Below are positions 7,164 to 13,609 of a stretch of DNA of 23,409 bases, piece after piece (position 1 is the stretch's first letter; each line of letters begins with the position of its first letter). The position numbers and the translations under genes are program-made. Source of the stretch: Nocardioidaceae bacterium (GTDB taxonomy: Bacteria > Actinomycetota > Actinomycetes > Propionibacteriales > Nocardioidaceae). The notes under the pieces were generated by a model. The model worked only from the letters and a program-made list of their open reading frames with translations. It was not told where the DNA came from and ran no database searches. The DNA lies in the NCBI GenBank assembly GCA_013696015.1, contig JACCZI010000032.1, positions 1 to 23,409 on the forward strand, read 5' to 3'.

Positions 7164-8672
7164 ATGAGCGTGCGGCGGGTCATGGGCACCGAGGTGGAGT
7201 ACGGCATCTCGGTGCGCGGGCAGCCCGCGGCAAACCCGATGCTGGCCTCCACCCAGGTCGTCAACGCCTATGCCAACGCCGCTCAGCAGGCCCGTCGCGC
7301 TCGGTGGGATTTCGAGGAGGAGAGCCCGCTGCGCGACGCCCGCGGCTTCGAGATGGCGCGCGACGTCGCCGACAGCAGCCAGCTCACCGACGAGGACCTG
7401 GGCCTGGCCAACGTCATCCTGACCAACGGAGCCAGGCTCTACGTCGACCATGCCCACCCGGAGTACTCGACACCCGAGTGCACGAATCCCCGCGATGTCG
7501 TGGTCTGGGACAAAGCCGGTGAGGCCGTGATGCGGCGGGCCGCCGAGCTCGCCTCGCAGCTGCCCAAGGCGGCTCCGCTGTTGCTCTACAAGAACAACGT
7601 CGACAACAAGGGCGCCTCTTACGGTGCGCACGAGAACTACCTGATGAACCGGTCCACCGCGTTCGGTGAGATCGTCGAGCACCTCACCCCGTTCTTCGTC
7701 ACCCGCCAGGTTGTGTGTGGAGCGGGCCGGGTGGGGCTGCACCAGGACGGAAGCAAGCACGGTTTCCAGATCAGCCAGCGAGCCGACTACTTCGAGGTCG
7801 AGGTGGGCCTCGAGACGACTCTGAAGCGCCCGATCATCAACACCCGCGACGAGCCGCACGCCGACCCGAACAAGTACCGCCGGCTGCACGTCATCATCGG
7901 CGACGCCAACCTGTCGGAGATCTCGACGTTCCTCAAGATTGGCACCACCGCGCTGGTCATCGCGATGATCGAGGCTCGTGTTCTCCCCGGTGATCTGGCG
8001 CTCGAGCGGCCGGTGCAAGAGCTGCGGTCGGTGTCGCACGACCCGGCTCTGAAGCATCTGGTACGGCTCAAGGACGGCCGGCGGATGAGCGCCGTCCAGG
8101 TGCAGATGGCGTATCTTGAGCAGGCGCGCACCTTCGTCGAACGGCACGACGGCGAGCCGGACGACCAGGCGTCCGAAGTGCTGCGCCGCTGGGAGTCGGT
8201 GCTGGGGCGGCTGGAGTCAGAGCCGCTGCTGTGCCGCGACGAGCTGGACTGGGTCGCCAAGTTGGCGCTGCTGGAGTCGTACCGGGACCGCGACGGGCTG
8301 GGCTGGGAACACCCCAAGCTGCAGCTGGTCGACCTGCAGTACGCCGACGTCCGTGAGGACAAGGGACTGTTCCACCGGCTGGTCCGGCGTGGCGCCATGC
8401 AGCGACTGGTGACCGACGCCGAGGTGACCCGGGCGATGACCACACCGCCCAGCGACACGCGCGCGTACTTCCGCGGTCGCTGCCTGGCGCAGTTCCCGGA
8501 GCAGGTCGCCGCCGCGTCATGGGACTCGGTCATCTTCGACCTGCCCGGGCAGGAGTCGCTGCAGCGCATCCCGACGTTGGAGCCGTTGCGGGGTACGCAG
8601 GACCACGTCGGCGCGTTGCTCGACGAGTGCGACACCGCCGACCAGCTGTTCGCCGCCCTCACCCGACGCTGA
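7164..8672 (+). CDS. dop: Pup deamidase/depupylase Dop
   Basis: Dop converts the C-terminal Gln of Pup to Glu so PafA can use it, and also cleaves Pup from substrates. 502 residues, the usual size. It belongs to the carboxylate-amine ligase (glutamine synthetase-like) fold: GTEVEYG (8-14) supplies Mg/ATP-binding glutamates, and RLYVDHAHPEYSTPEC (91-106) places Asp95 exactly where the catalytic nucleophile/base aspartate of characterised Dop enzymes lies. An insertion at about 41-80 corresponds to the Dop loop that PafA lacks. NTRDEPHAD and SEISTFLKIG are further family signatures, and are also present in PafA here as NTRDEPHAD and SETTTLLKV. ATG 7164 follows a -10 box by seven bases. pup begins 80 bases downstream with its own promoter candidate. 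Confidence 0.97.
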   Translation: MSVRRVMGTEVEYGISVRGQPAANPMLASTQVVNAYANAAQQARRARWDFEEESPLRDARGFEMARDVADSSQLTDEDLGLANVILTNGARLYVDHAHPEYSTPECTNPRDVVVWDKAGEAVMRRAAELASQLPKAAPLLLYKNNVDNKGASYGAHENYLMNRSTAFGEIVEHLTPFFVTRQVVCGAGRVGLHQDGSKHGFQISQRADYFEVEVGLETTLKRPIINTRDEPHADPNKYRRLHVIIGDANLSEISTFLKIGTTALVIAMIEARVLPGDLALERPVQELRSVSHDPALKHLVRLKDGRRMSAVQVQMAYLEQARTFVERHDGEPDDQASEVLRRWESVLGRLESEPLLCRDELDWVAKLALLESYRDRDGLGWEHPKLQLVDLQYADVREDKGLFHRLVRRGAMQRLVTDAEVTRAMTTPPSDTRAYFRGRCLAQFPEQVAAASWDSVIFDLPGQESLQRIPTLEPLRGTQDHVGALLDECDTADQLFAALTRR

Positions 8673-8678
8673 CCACCG

Positions 8679-8705
8679 GTGACGCCGGCTCGGTCCTTGT
8701 AGGGT
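8679..8705 (+). promoter_or_regulatory. Promoter upstream of pup (GTGACG-N15-TAGGGT)
   Basis: GTGACG (8679-8684) and TAGGGT (8700-8705) are 15 bases apart, the same arrangement as at arc. Initiation would be near 8712-8713, giving pup a leader of about 40 bases. A GTG lies at 8713, exactly at the expected first transcribed base. Confidence 0.45.
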
Positions 8706-8712
8706 CGTAGGC

Positions 8713-8802
8713 GTGGCATCGCAGCCAGGCGGTGCCACGATGGAGGTGGAGCGTGGCCCGCGACGGCGGACAGCAGCACAAGAGCCCGCGCAAGCAGAGT
8801 GA
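8713..8802 (+). other. Possible leaderless upstream ORF overlapping the start of pup
   Basis: GTG at 8713 lies seven bases after TAGGGT, the same spacing as the leaderless genes in this window. It opens 29 codons ending at TGA 8800-8802, in a different frame from pup and crossing the pup start at 8753. The peptide has no recognisable motif. It may be a translated regulatory ORF or chance. Confidence 0.25.
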
Positions 8803-8962
8803 GTCCGACGAGTCCCACGAGGCCGAGGGCAGCGACGCCGTCGCCGAGCGCAAGGAGCGGCTCGACGACGACGTCGACGCGATCCTCGACGAGATCGACG
8901 AGGTGCTTGAGGAGAACGCCGAGGAGTTCGTCCGCGGCTTCGTCCAGAAGGGCGGGCAGTGA
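8753..8962 (+). CDS. pup: Prokaryotic ubiquitin-like protein Pup
   Basis: A 69-residue disordered protein modifier. The C-terminal half has the conserved helix-forming stretch ILDEIDEVLEENAEEFVRGF (44-63), which binds the Arc coiled coil, followed by VQKGGQ. The final Gln means Dop must deamidate it before PafA can link it to lysines. The N-terminal half is charged and low in complexity, as expected for the part threaded into the ATPase pore. GTG 8753 was chosen because GGAGG (8743-8747) precedes it by five bases and it gives the family's usual 60-70 residues; an in-frame GTG at 8732 lacks a ribosome site. The stop overlaps the prcB start (GTGA). Confidence 0.97.
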   Translation: MARDGGQQHKSPRKQSESDESHEAEGSDAVAERKERLDDDVDAILDEIDEVLEENAEEFVRGFVQKGGQ

Positions 8963-9810
8963 GCCGGATGGCAGCATCGTCATCGCCTGGCCGGTTGCCC
9001 GAGCCCTTCTTGGCCAACGGCTCGGCGTCGTTCTCGGAGTTCCTGGCGTGGCAGGCCCCTGAGCTGCTGCCCGGGTCCCGTACCCCACCCCTCGGCGACG
9101 CCTCGAACCTGGCGCGGCACGGCACCACCATCGTCGCCGCGACCTACGCCGATGGCGTGCTCATGGCCGGCGACCGGCGCGCCACGATGGGCAACATCAT
9201 CGCCCAGCGCGACATCGAGAAGGTCTTCCCGGCCGACGAGTACTCCTGCGTCGGGATTGCCGGTAGTGCCGGGCCGGCGATCGAGATCGTCCGGCTCTTC
9301 CAGGCCGAGCTCGAGCACTACGAGAAGATCGAAGGCACCACGCTGTCGTTGGACGGCAAGGCGAACCGGTTGACCACGCTCATCCGCGGCAACCTCGCGA
9401 TGGCGATGCAGGGTCTGGCGGTGGTCCCGCTGTTCGCCGGCTACGACCTCGAGTCGTCGCAGGGCCGGATCTTCTCGTACGACGTCACCGGCGGACGCTA
9501 CGAGGAGCAGGCCTTCCACTCGGTCGGGTCGGGCTCGCTGTTTGCCCGCGGCTCGCTGAAAAAGCTCTATCGCGACGCGCTGACCGAGCAGGAGTGCACG
9601 ACCGCGCTCGTGCAGGCGCTGTACGACGCGGCCGACGACGACTCGGCGACCGGCGGGCCGGACCTGACCAGGCGCATCTTCCCGGTCGTCACCGCGGTGA
9701 CCGCCGACGGATTCCGGCGCATCCCGGACGAGGAGATCGCCACCCTTGTCGACGCGGTCGTGGCCGCCCGGATGGACCGCCCCGACGGGCCCGCGGCCCC
9801 GCTGACCTGA
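8959..9810 (+). CDS. prcB: Proteasome subunit beta PrcB
   Basis: Catalytic subunit of the 20S proteasome. 283 residues with a 55-residue propeptide: the predicted cleavage is between Gly55 and Thr56 (LARHG/TTIVA), exposing Thr1 as nucleophile. In mature numbering the partner residues Asp17 (AGDRR), Arg19 and Lys33 (DIEKVF) are all present, so the subunit should be active. SVGSGSLFARG is the conserved segment that includes the Ser129-Gly-Ser region. The GTG start overlaps the pup stop by two bases, so the two are translationally coupled, which ties production of the tag to that of the protease. prcA follows after 21 bases. Confidence 0.97.
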   Translation: MSRMAASSSPGRLPEPFLANGSASFSEFLAWQAPELLPGSRTPPLGDASNLARHGTTIVAATYADGVLMAGDRRATMGNIIAQRDIEKVFPADEYSCVGIAGSAGPAIEIVRLFQAELEHYEKIEGTTLSLDGKANRLTTLIRGNLAMAMQGLAVVPLFAGYDLESSQGRIFSYDVTGGRYEEQAFHSVGSGSLFARGSLKKLYRDALTEQECTTALVQALYDAADDDSATGGPDLTRRIFPVVTAVTADGFRRIPDEEIATLVDAVVAARMDRPDGPAAPLT

Positions 9811-9831
9811 CGCACCCACCGGAGGACCGTC

Positions 9832-10557
9832 GTGACGATGCCGTTCTACGTCTCGCCCGAACAGCAGATGAAGGACCGGGCGGACTACGCCCGCAAGGGC
9901 ATCGGCCGTGGGCGCAGCGTCGTCGCGGTGCAGTACGCCGACGGGATCGTGTTGGTGGCGGAGAACCAGTCGCGTGCGCTGCACAAGATCAGCGAAATCT
10001 ACGACCGGATCGCGTTCGCCGCCGTCGGTCGCTACAACGAGTTCGAGAACCTGCGCATCGCCGGTGTACGGCTGGCGGACCTGCGCGGCTATTCCTACGA
10101 CCGTCGCGACGTGACCGGGCGGGGGCTGGCCAACGCGTACGCGCAGACCCTCGGCACCATCTTCTCCTCGGCGGCGGAGAAGCCGTACGAGGTCGAGATC
10201 TTCGTCACCGAGGTGGGCGAGGTGGCCGAGGAGGACCAGATCTACCGGCTGACGTATGACGGCTCGGTGGCTGACGAGCACCGGTTCGCGGTCATGGGCG
10301 GGTCCGCGGACCAGGCCGTGGCCCACCTCGAGCAGCACTACATCGACGCGATGAACCGTGACCAGTCGGTCGCACTCGCCGTCGCTGCGCTGGCCGCCGA
10401 AGGCGACGACACGGAGCCACGCGAGCTGGACGCCTCCAACATCGAGGCGGCCGTGCTCGACCGCACCCGGTCTCGACCGCGCAAGTTCACCCGACTCAGC
10501 GATGCGGCCGTCTCGCAGGCCCTCGAGGCGGGAGAGCCGCCGGCTGCCGGTGAGTGA
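9832..10557 (+). CDS. prcA: Proteasome subunit alpha PrcA
   Basis: Non-catalytic alpha subunit forming the outer rings of the 20S proteasome; its N-terminus forms the gate and its ring surface receives the Arc C-termini. 241 residues. The N-terminal gate segment MTMPFYVSPEQQMKDRADYA is close to the mycobacterial form, followed by the alpha-subunit helix H0 region ARKGIGRGRSVVAVQYADGI. No catalytic Thr is present, as expected. The C-terminal tail of about 50 residues after DASNIEAAVLDR is basic, then acidic, and variable in the family. GTG 9832 was chosen over ATG 9838 because GGAGGA (9821-9826) is five bases upstream. Confidence 0.96.
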   Translation: MTMPFYVSPEQQMKDRADYARKGIGRGRSVVAVQYADGIVLVAENQSRALHKISEIYDRIAFAAVGRYNEFENLRIAGVRLADLRGYSYDRRDVTGRGLANAYAQTLGTIFSSAAEKPYEVEIFVTEVGEVAEEDQIYRLTYDGSVADEHRFAVMGGSADQAVAHLEQHYIDAMNRDQSVALAVAALAAEGDDTEPRELDASNIEAAVLDRTRSRPRKFTRLSDAAVSQALEAGEPPAAGE

Positions 10558-11077
10558 GCAGGGTTGGGCGGTCATCGATGAGCGCCTCTTGCACGAGGGT
10601 TGGGTGCGGGTCGTCGAGCGGACGTACCGACTGCCGGACGGGCGCACCACGACTTGGGAACTGCACGCGGGGAGCGACTCGATCGGCGTGCTCGCGCTGA
10701 CACCCGACGGTGACGTCGTGCTCGTCCGGCAGTTCCGGCCCGGTCCGGACCGACACCTGGTCACGATGCCGGGCGGCATCATCGAGCCTGCCGAGTCGCC
10801 CGAGCAGGCCGCTCGGCGGGAGCTGCGGGAGGAGACCGGCTACCAGCCGGATCGCCTCGACGTCGTGACCCGCGTCGTACGAGGGTCGAGCACGGAACGG
10901 CAGTACGTCGCGCTCGCGTACGACTGCCGGCTGGCGGGTCCGCAGCGGCTCGATGAGTTCGAGGACTGCCAGGTGATGGTCGTTCCGCCGGCCGAGGTGC
11001 TGCGCCTGCTGCGTACGGGCGCCATGGGCGGATCCCAGCTGGTGTGGCCGGCTCTCGACGCCGCCGGTCTGCTCTGA
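10550..11077 (+). CDS. Nudix hydrolase, ADP-ribose pyrophosphatase-like
   Basis: 175 residues. The Nudix box GIIEPAESPEQAARRELREE (76-95), followed by TGY, fits GX5EX7REUXEEXG fully. The upstream WELHAGSDSIGVLALTPDGDVVLVRQFRP (36-64) resembles ADP-ribose or other nucleoside-diphosphate-sugar hydrolases; the actual substrate is not determined. The frame is open further back inside prcA, but GTG 10550, overlapping the prcA stop by eight bases, begins the conserved fold (EQGWAVIDERLLHEGWVRV). It therefore appears to be the last gene of the pup-prcB-prcA operon. A link to proteasome function is suggested only by position. Confidence 0.85.
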   Translation: MSEQGWAVIDERLLHEGWVRVVERTYRLPDGRTTTWELHAGSDSIGVLALTPDGDVVLVRQFRPGPDRHLVTMPGGIIEPAESPEQAARRELREETGYQPDRLDVVTRVVRGSSTERQYVALAYDCRLAGPQRLDEFEDCQVMVVPPAEVLRLLRTGAMGGSQLVWPALDAAGLL

Positions 11078-11106
11078 CACCGTCGACACCCGCGTGTTGC
11101 GCCGTA

Positions 11107-11151
11107 CTTCCAATGGTGGAGGAGCGCTTCCAATGGGGTCCAACCCATTGG
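11107..11151 (+). repeat. Three CCAATGG boxes, two direct and one inverted
   Basis: CTTCCAATGG occurs at 11107-11116 and again at 11127-11136, exactly 20 bases apart, about two helical turns. The reverse complement CCATTGG lies at 11145-11151. The second and third copies form the stem of the first of two hairpins. This arrangement could be binding sites for a regulator. Confidence 0.45.
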
Positions 11152-11154
11152 GAG
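11127..11154 (+). terminator. Hairpin 1 between the proteasome operon and pafA
   Basis: CTTCCAATGGG (11127-11137) pairs with CCCATTGGGAG (11144-11154) in an 11-base-pair stem containing one G-T wobble, with a 6-base loop. It lies 50 bases after the Nudix stop. No T run follows, so classic intrinsic termination is uncertain; it could instead be an operator or RNA-processing structure. Confidence 0.4.
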
Positions 11155-11188
11155 TGTGCCTATCCCAAGTGAACATGGGATAGGCACA
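11155..11188 (+). terminator. Hairpin 2, perfect 13-base inverted repeat
   Basis: TGTGCCTATCCCA (11155-11167) and its exact reverse complement TGGGATAGGCACA (11176-11188) flank an 8-base loop. It directly abuts hairpin 1 with no base between them. It ends 26 bases before the pafA -10 box, so in DNA form it would border the -35 region. Terminator of the upstream operon, operator for pafA, or both are possible; there is no T run. Confidence 0.45.
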
Positions 11189-11214
11189 TCCGCTCCGCCT
11201 CGCGAGGCAGCGCC

Positions 11215-11220
11215 TAGGGT
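11215..11220 (+). promoter_or_regulatory. -10 box (TAGGGT) of pafA, leaderless spacing
   Basis: TAGGGT is followed by six bases and GTG 11227. The same hexamer serves as the -10 candidate for arc and pup. There is no ribosome binding site, so pafA is likely leaderless. Confidence 0.55.
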
Positions 11221-11226
11221 TGGGGT

Positions 11227-12588
11227 GTGGACCGGCGGATCTTCGGGATCGAGAACGAGTACGGCGTGACGTGCACGTTCAAGGGCCAGCGCCGGCTGAG
11301 CCCCGACGAGGTGGCGCGCTACCTGTTCCGCCGGGTGGTGTCGTGGGGCCGCAGCAGCAACGTGTTCCTGCGCAACGGCGCCCGGCTCTACCTCGACGTC
11401 GGCAGCCACCCCGAGTACGCCACGCCGGAGTGCGACGACCCGGTCGAGCTGGTCGCGCACGACAAGGCGGGCGAGCGCATCCTCGAGGGTCTGCTGGTCG
11501 ACGCCGAACGTCGGCTCCACGACGACGGCATCGTCGGCGATGTCTATCTGTTCAAGAACAACACCGACTCGGCCGGCAACTCCTACGGCTGCCACGAGAA
11601 CTACCTGGTGGGCCGGCACGGCGAGTTCAACCGGATGGCCGACATCCTCATCCCGTTCCTCGTCAGCCGGCAGATCGTGTGTGGGGCAGGCAAGGTGCTG
11701 CAGACGCCGCGCGGCACCGTCTACGCGGTCAGCCAGCGGGCCGAGCACATCTGGGAGGGCGTCTCGAGCGCCACCACGCGATCACGTCCCATCATCAACA
11801 CCCGCGACGAACCACACGCCGACGCCGAGCGCTTTCGACGGCTCCACGTCATCGTCGGTGACTCCAACATGAGCGAGACGACCACTTTGCTCAAGGTGAC
11901 GACCACCGACCTGGTGCTGCGGATGGTCGAAGAAGGCATCGTGATGCGCGACCTGACTCTGGAGAACCCGATCCGGGCCATCCGTGAGATCAGCCACGAC
12001 ATGACAGGTCGGCGTCGGGTACGCCTCGTCAACGGGCGCGAGTTGAGCGCGCTGGAGCTCCAGGGAGAGTACCTAGCCAAGGCCCGCGACTTCGTCGACC
12101 GGCGTGAGCTGCACACGACGACGATCGACCGGATGCTCGACCTGTGGGAACGCGGCCTCAAGGCCGTCGAGTCGGGGGACCTGTCGCTGGTCGAGCGCGA
12201 GATCGACTGGGTGATCAAGTACGCCCTCATCGACCGATACCGGGCGCAACACAACCTGACGTGGGGGCACCCGCGGGTGGCGCATCTCGATCTGGCGTAC
12301 CACGACATCCACCGCGACCGCGGGCTGTACTACCTGCTCGAGCGCCGGGGGGCGGTTGCGCGGGTCACCTCCGACCTGGCCGTCTTCACCGCGAAGTCCC
12401 GGCCGCCGCAGACCACCCGCGCTCGGCTGCGGGGCGAGTTCATCCGCCGGGCTCAGGAGCGCCGTCGCGACTTCACCGTCGACTGGGTGCACCTCAAGCT
12501 CAACGACCAGGCGCAGCGCACCGTGCTGTGCAAGGACCCGTTCCGCAGCCATGACGAACGAGTGCACAAACTGATCGAGAGCATGTGA
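11227..12588 (+). CDS. pafA: Pup-protein ligase PafA
   Basis: PafA activates the C-terminal glutamate of Pup with ATP and joins its side-chain carboxylate to substrate lysines. 453 residues, almost the same length as mycobacterial PafA. GIENEYG (7-13) places the Mg-binding Glu at residue 9, and RLYLDVGSHPEYATPEC (53-69) places the catalytic Asp at residue 57, both matching characterised PafA. KNNTDSAGNSYGCHENYL (110-127) and NTRDEPHAD are further signatures shared with its paralogue Dop upstream. The C-terminal domain (about 405-453) ends in the conserved CKDPFRSHDERVHKLIESM stretch. The GTG start is fixed by the -10 box six bases upstream. Confidence 0.97.
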   Translation: MDRRIFGIENEYGVTCTFKGQRRLSPDEVARYLFRRVVSWGRSSNVFLRNGARLYLDVGSHPEYATPECDDPVELVAHDKAGERILEGLLVDAERRLHDDGIVGDVYLFKNNTDSAGNSYGCHENYLVGRHGEFNRMADILIPFLVSRQIVCGAGKVLQTPRGTVYAVSQRAEHIWEGVSSATTRSRPIINTRDEPHADAERFRRLHVIVGDSNMSETTTLLKVTTTDLVLRMVEEGIVMRDLTLENPIRAIREISHDMTGRRRVRLVNGRELSALELQGEYLAKARDFVDRRELHTTTIDRMLDLWERGLKAVESGDLSLVEREIDWVIKYALIDRYRAQHNLTWGHPRVAHLDLAYHDIHRDRGLYYLLERRGAVARVTSDLAVFTAKSRPPQTTRARLRGEFIRRAQERRRDFTVDWVHLKLNDQAQRTVLCKDPFRSHDERVHKLIESM

Positions 12589-12592
12589 CGGG

Positions 12593-12598
12593 TAAACT
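12593..12598 (+). promoter_or_regulatory. Candidate -10 box (TAAACT) of the FKBP lipoprotein gene
   Basis: TAAACT is five bases after the pafA stop codon. Initiation about seven bases later would start the transcript at the first base of the 12606-12625 hairpin, leaving a leader of about 53 bases. No better TANNNT box is closer to GTG 12659. Confidence 0.35.
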
Positions 12599-12605
12599 GG
12601 CACGT

Positions 12606-12625
12606 GGCCGGGTGTAGACCCGGCC
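12606..12625 (+). terminator. Perfect 8-base-pair hairpin after pafA
   Basis: GGCCGGGT (12606-12613) and ACCCGGCC (12618-12625) flank the loop GTAG. It begins 17 bases after the pafA stop. There is no T tract, so it is either a U-less terminator of pafA or a 5' stem-loop in the leader of the FKBP gene. Confidence 0.45.
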
Positions 12626-12658
12626 GATACCCCCTGGATGCCGACCGTTAGGTGACCC

Positions 12659-13609
12659 GTGCGCACGTCGTTCGTCCTGTCGCTCTCCGCGCTGCTCCTG
12701 CTCGTCAGCTGCGGCGACGAACCGAGCAGCAACGCCGACGGCGCTGACGAGACACCGGTGGCGACCTCGATCGCCGGTGTCTCGGTCAGCGGCGAGTTCG
12801 GGGCCACGCCCGACGTCTCGATCGACTCGCCGGTCTCGGTGGAGCAGACGACGGTCGAGACCCTCAGCGAGGGCGACGGGGACGAGATCGCCAAGGGTGA
12901 CACCGTGATCGTCGACTACGTCGGCTTGCTCGGACGCACCGGTGACCAGTTCGACAGCTCGTACGACCGCGGTCAGCCGGCGACCTTCGACACGACCGGG
13001 GTGCTGCCGGGAATCTCCCAGGCGGTGGAGGGCCAGACCGTCGGCAGCCGAGTCGTCGTCGGCGTGGCCCCCGCCGACGGCTTCGGCGCCCAAGGGCAGC
13101 CCGATGCCGGGATCGAGGGCGACGACACGCTGGTCTTCGTCATCGACGTCGTCGCCCGAGCACTTCCTGAAGCGGCGGGTGAGAAGCAGGACCTGCCGCC
13201 CTCGCTGCCACAGCTACAGCTGGACGACAACGGCCAGCCGACGAAATTCGCCACCACCAAGCAGGTCGAGGACGCGCCGGACACCTTGCAGGCCGAGGTG
13301 GTGGTCACCGGTGACGGGCCGGAGGTGGAGACCGGTCAGACGCTGTTGGCGCACTACGTCGGCCAGATCTACCCCGACGGCTCGGTGTTCGACTCCTCCT
13401 GGGCCGACGGGGCACCGGCCTCGTTCCCGATCGGCGTAGGGCAAGTGATCCCGTGTTGGGACAACGCCCTCGTCGGACAGACCGTGGGCAGCAGAGTCAT
13501 CCTCGTCTGTCCGCCGGAGGAGGGTTACGGCGAGACAGGCAACCCGCAGATCGGCGTCAAGCCGACCGACACGCTGATCTTCTCGGTCGACATCCTCGCC
13601 GTCTACTGA
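12659..13609 (+). CDS. Lipoprotein with two FKBP-type peptidyl-prolyl isomerase domains
   Basis: 316 residues. The signal peptide ends in lipobox LVSC (15-18), so Cys18 should be lipidated and the protein anchored outside the membrane. Domain 1 spans about 80-166 and domain 2 about 226-316; both have the YVG...FDSS opening and the GQTVGSRV segment. Domain 2 has Trp267 (IPCWDNAL) where FKBPs carry their active-site Trp; domain 1 has Ile119 there (LPGISQAV), so domain 1 may be weak or non-catalytic. Cys266 and Cys284 in domain 2 could form a disulfide outside the cell. The likely role is folding of exported proteins. The start GTG gives a correct signal peptide; ribosome binding is weak (AGGTG). 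The 3' end overlaps the convergent DUF3866-type gene by seven bases. Confidence 0.88.
   Translation: MRTSFVLSLSALLLLVSCGDEPSSNADGADETPVATSIAGVSVSGEFGATPDVSIDSPVSVEQTTVETLSEGDGDEIAKGDTVIVDYVGLLGRTGDQFDSSYDRGQPATFDTTGVLPGISQAVEGQTVGSRVVVGVAPADGFGAQGQPDAGIEGDDTLVFVIDVVARALPEAAGEKQDLPPSLPQLQLDDNGQPTKFATTKQVEDAPDTLQAEVVVTGDGPEVETGQTLLAHYVGQIYPDGSVFDSSWADGAPASFPIGVGQVIPCWDNALVGQTVGSRVILVCPPEEGYGETGNPQIGVKPTDTLIFSVDILAVY

Noticed and set aside
7119..8147. N-terminal extension of the Nudix-kinase frame through dop
   Set aside because: It is antisense to dop and lacks any domain; GTG 7118 has GGGAGG upstream and starts the Nudix fold.
8980..10782. A 600-codon open frame on the minus strand across prcB, prcA and the Nudix gene
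   Set aside because: It is antisense to clearly functional genes, its translation has no recognisable domain, and long antisense frames are expected when third codon positions are almost always G or C.
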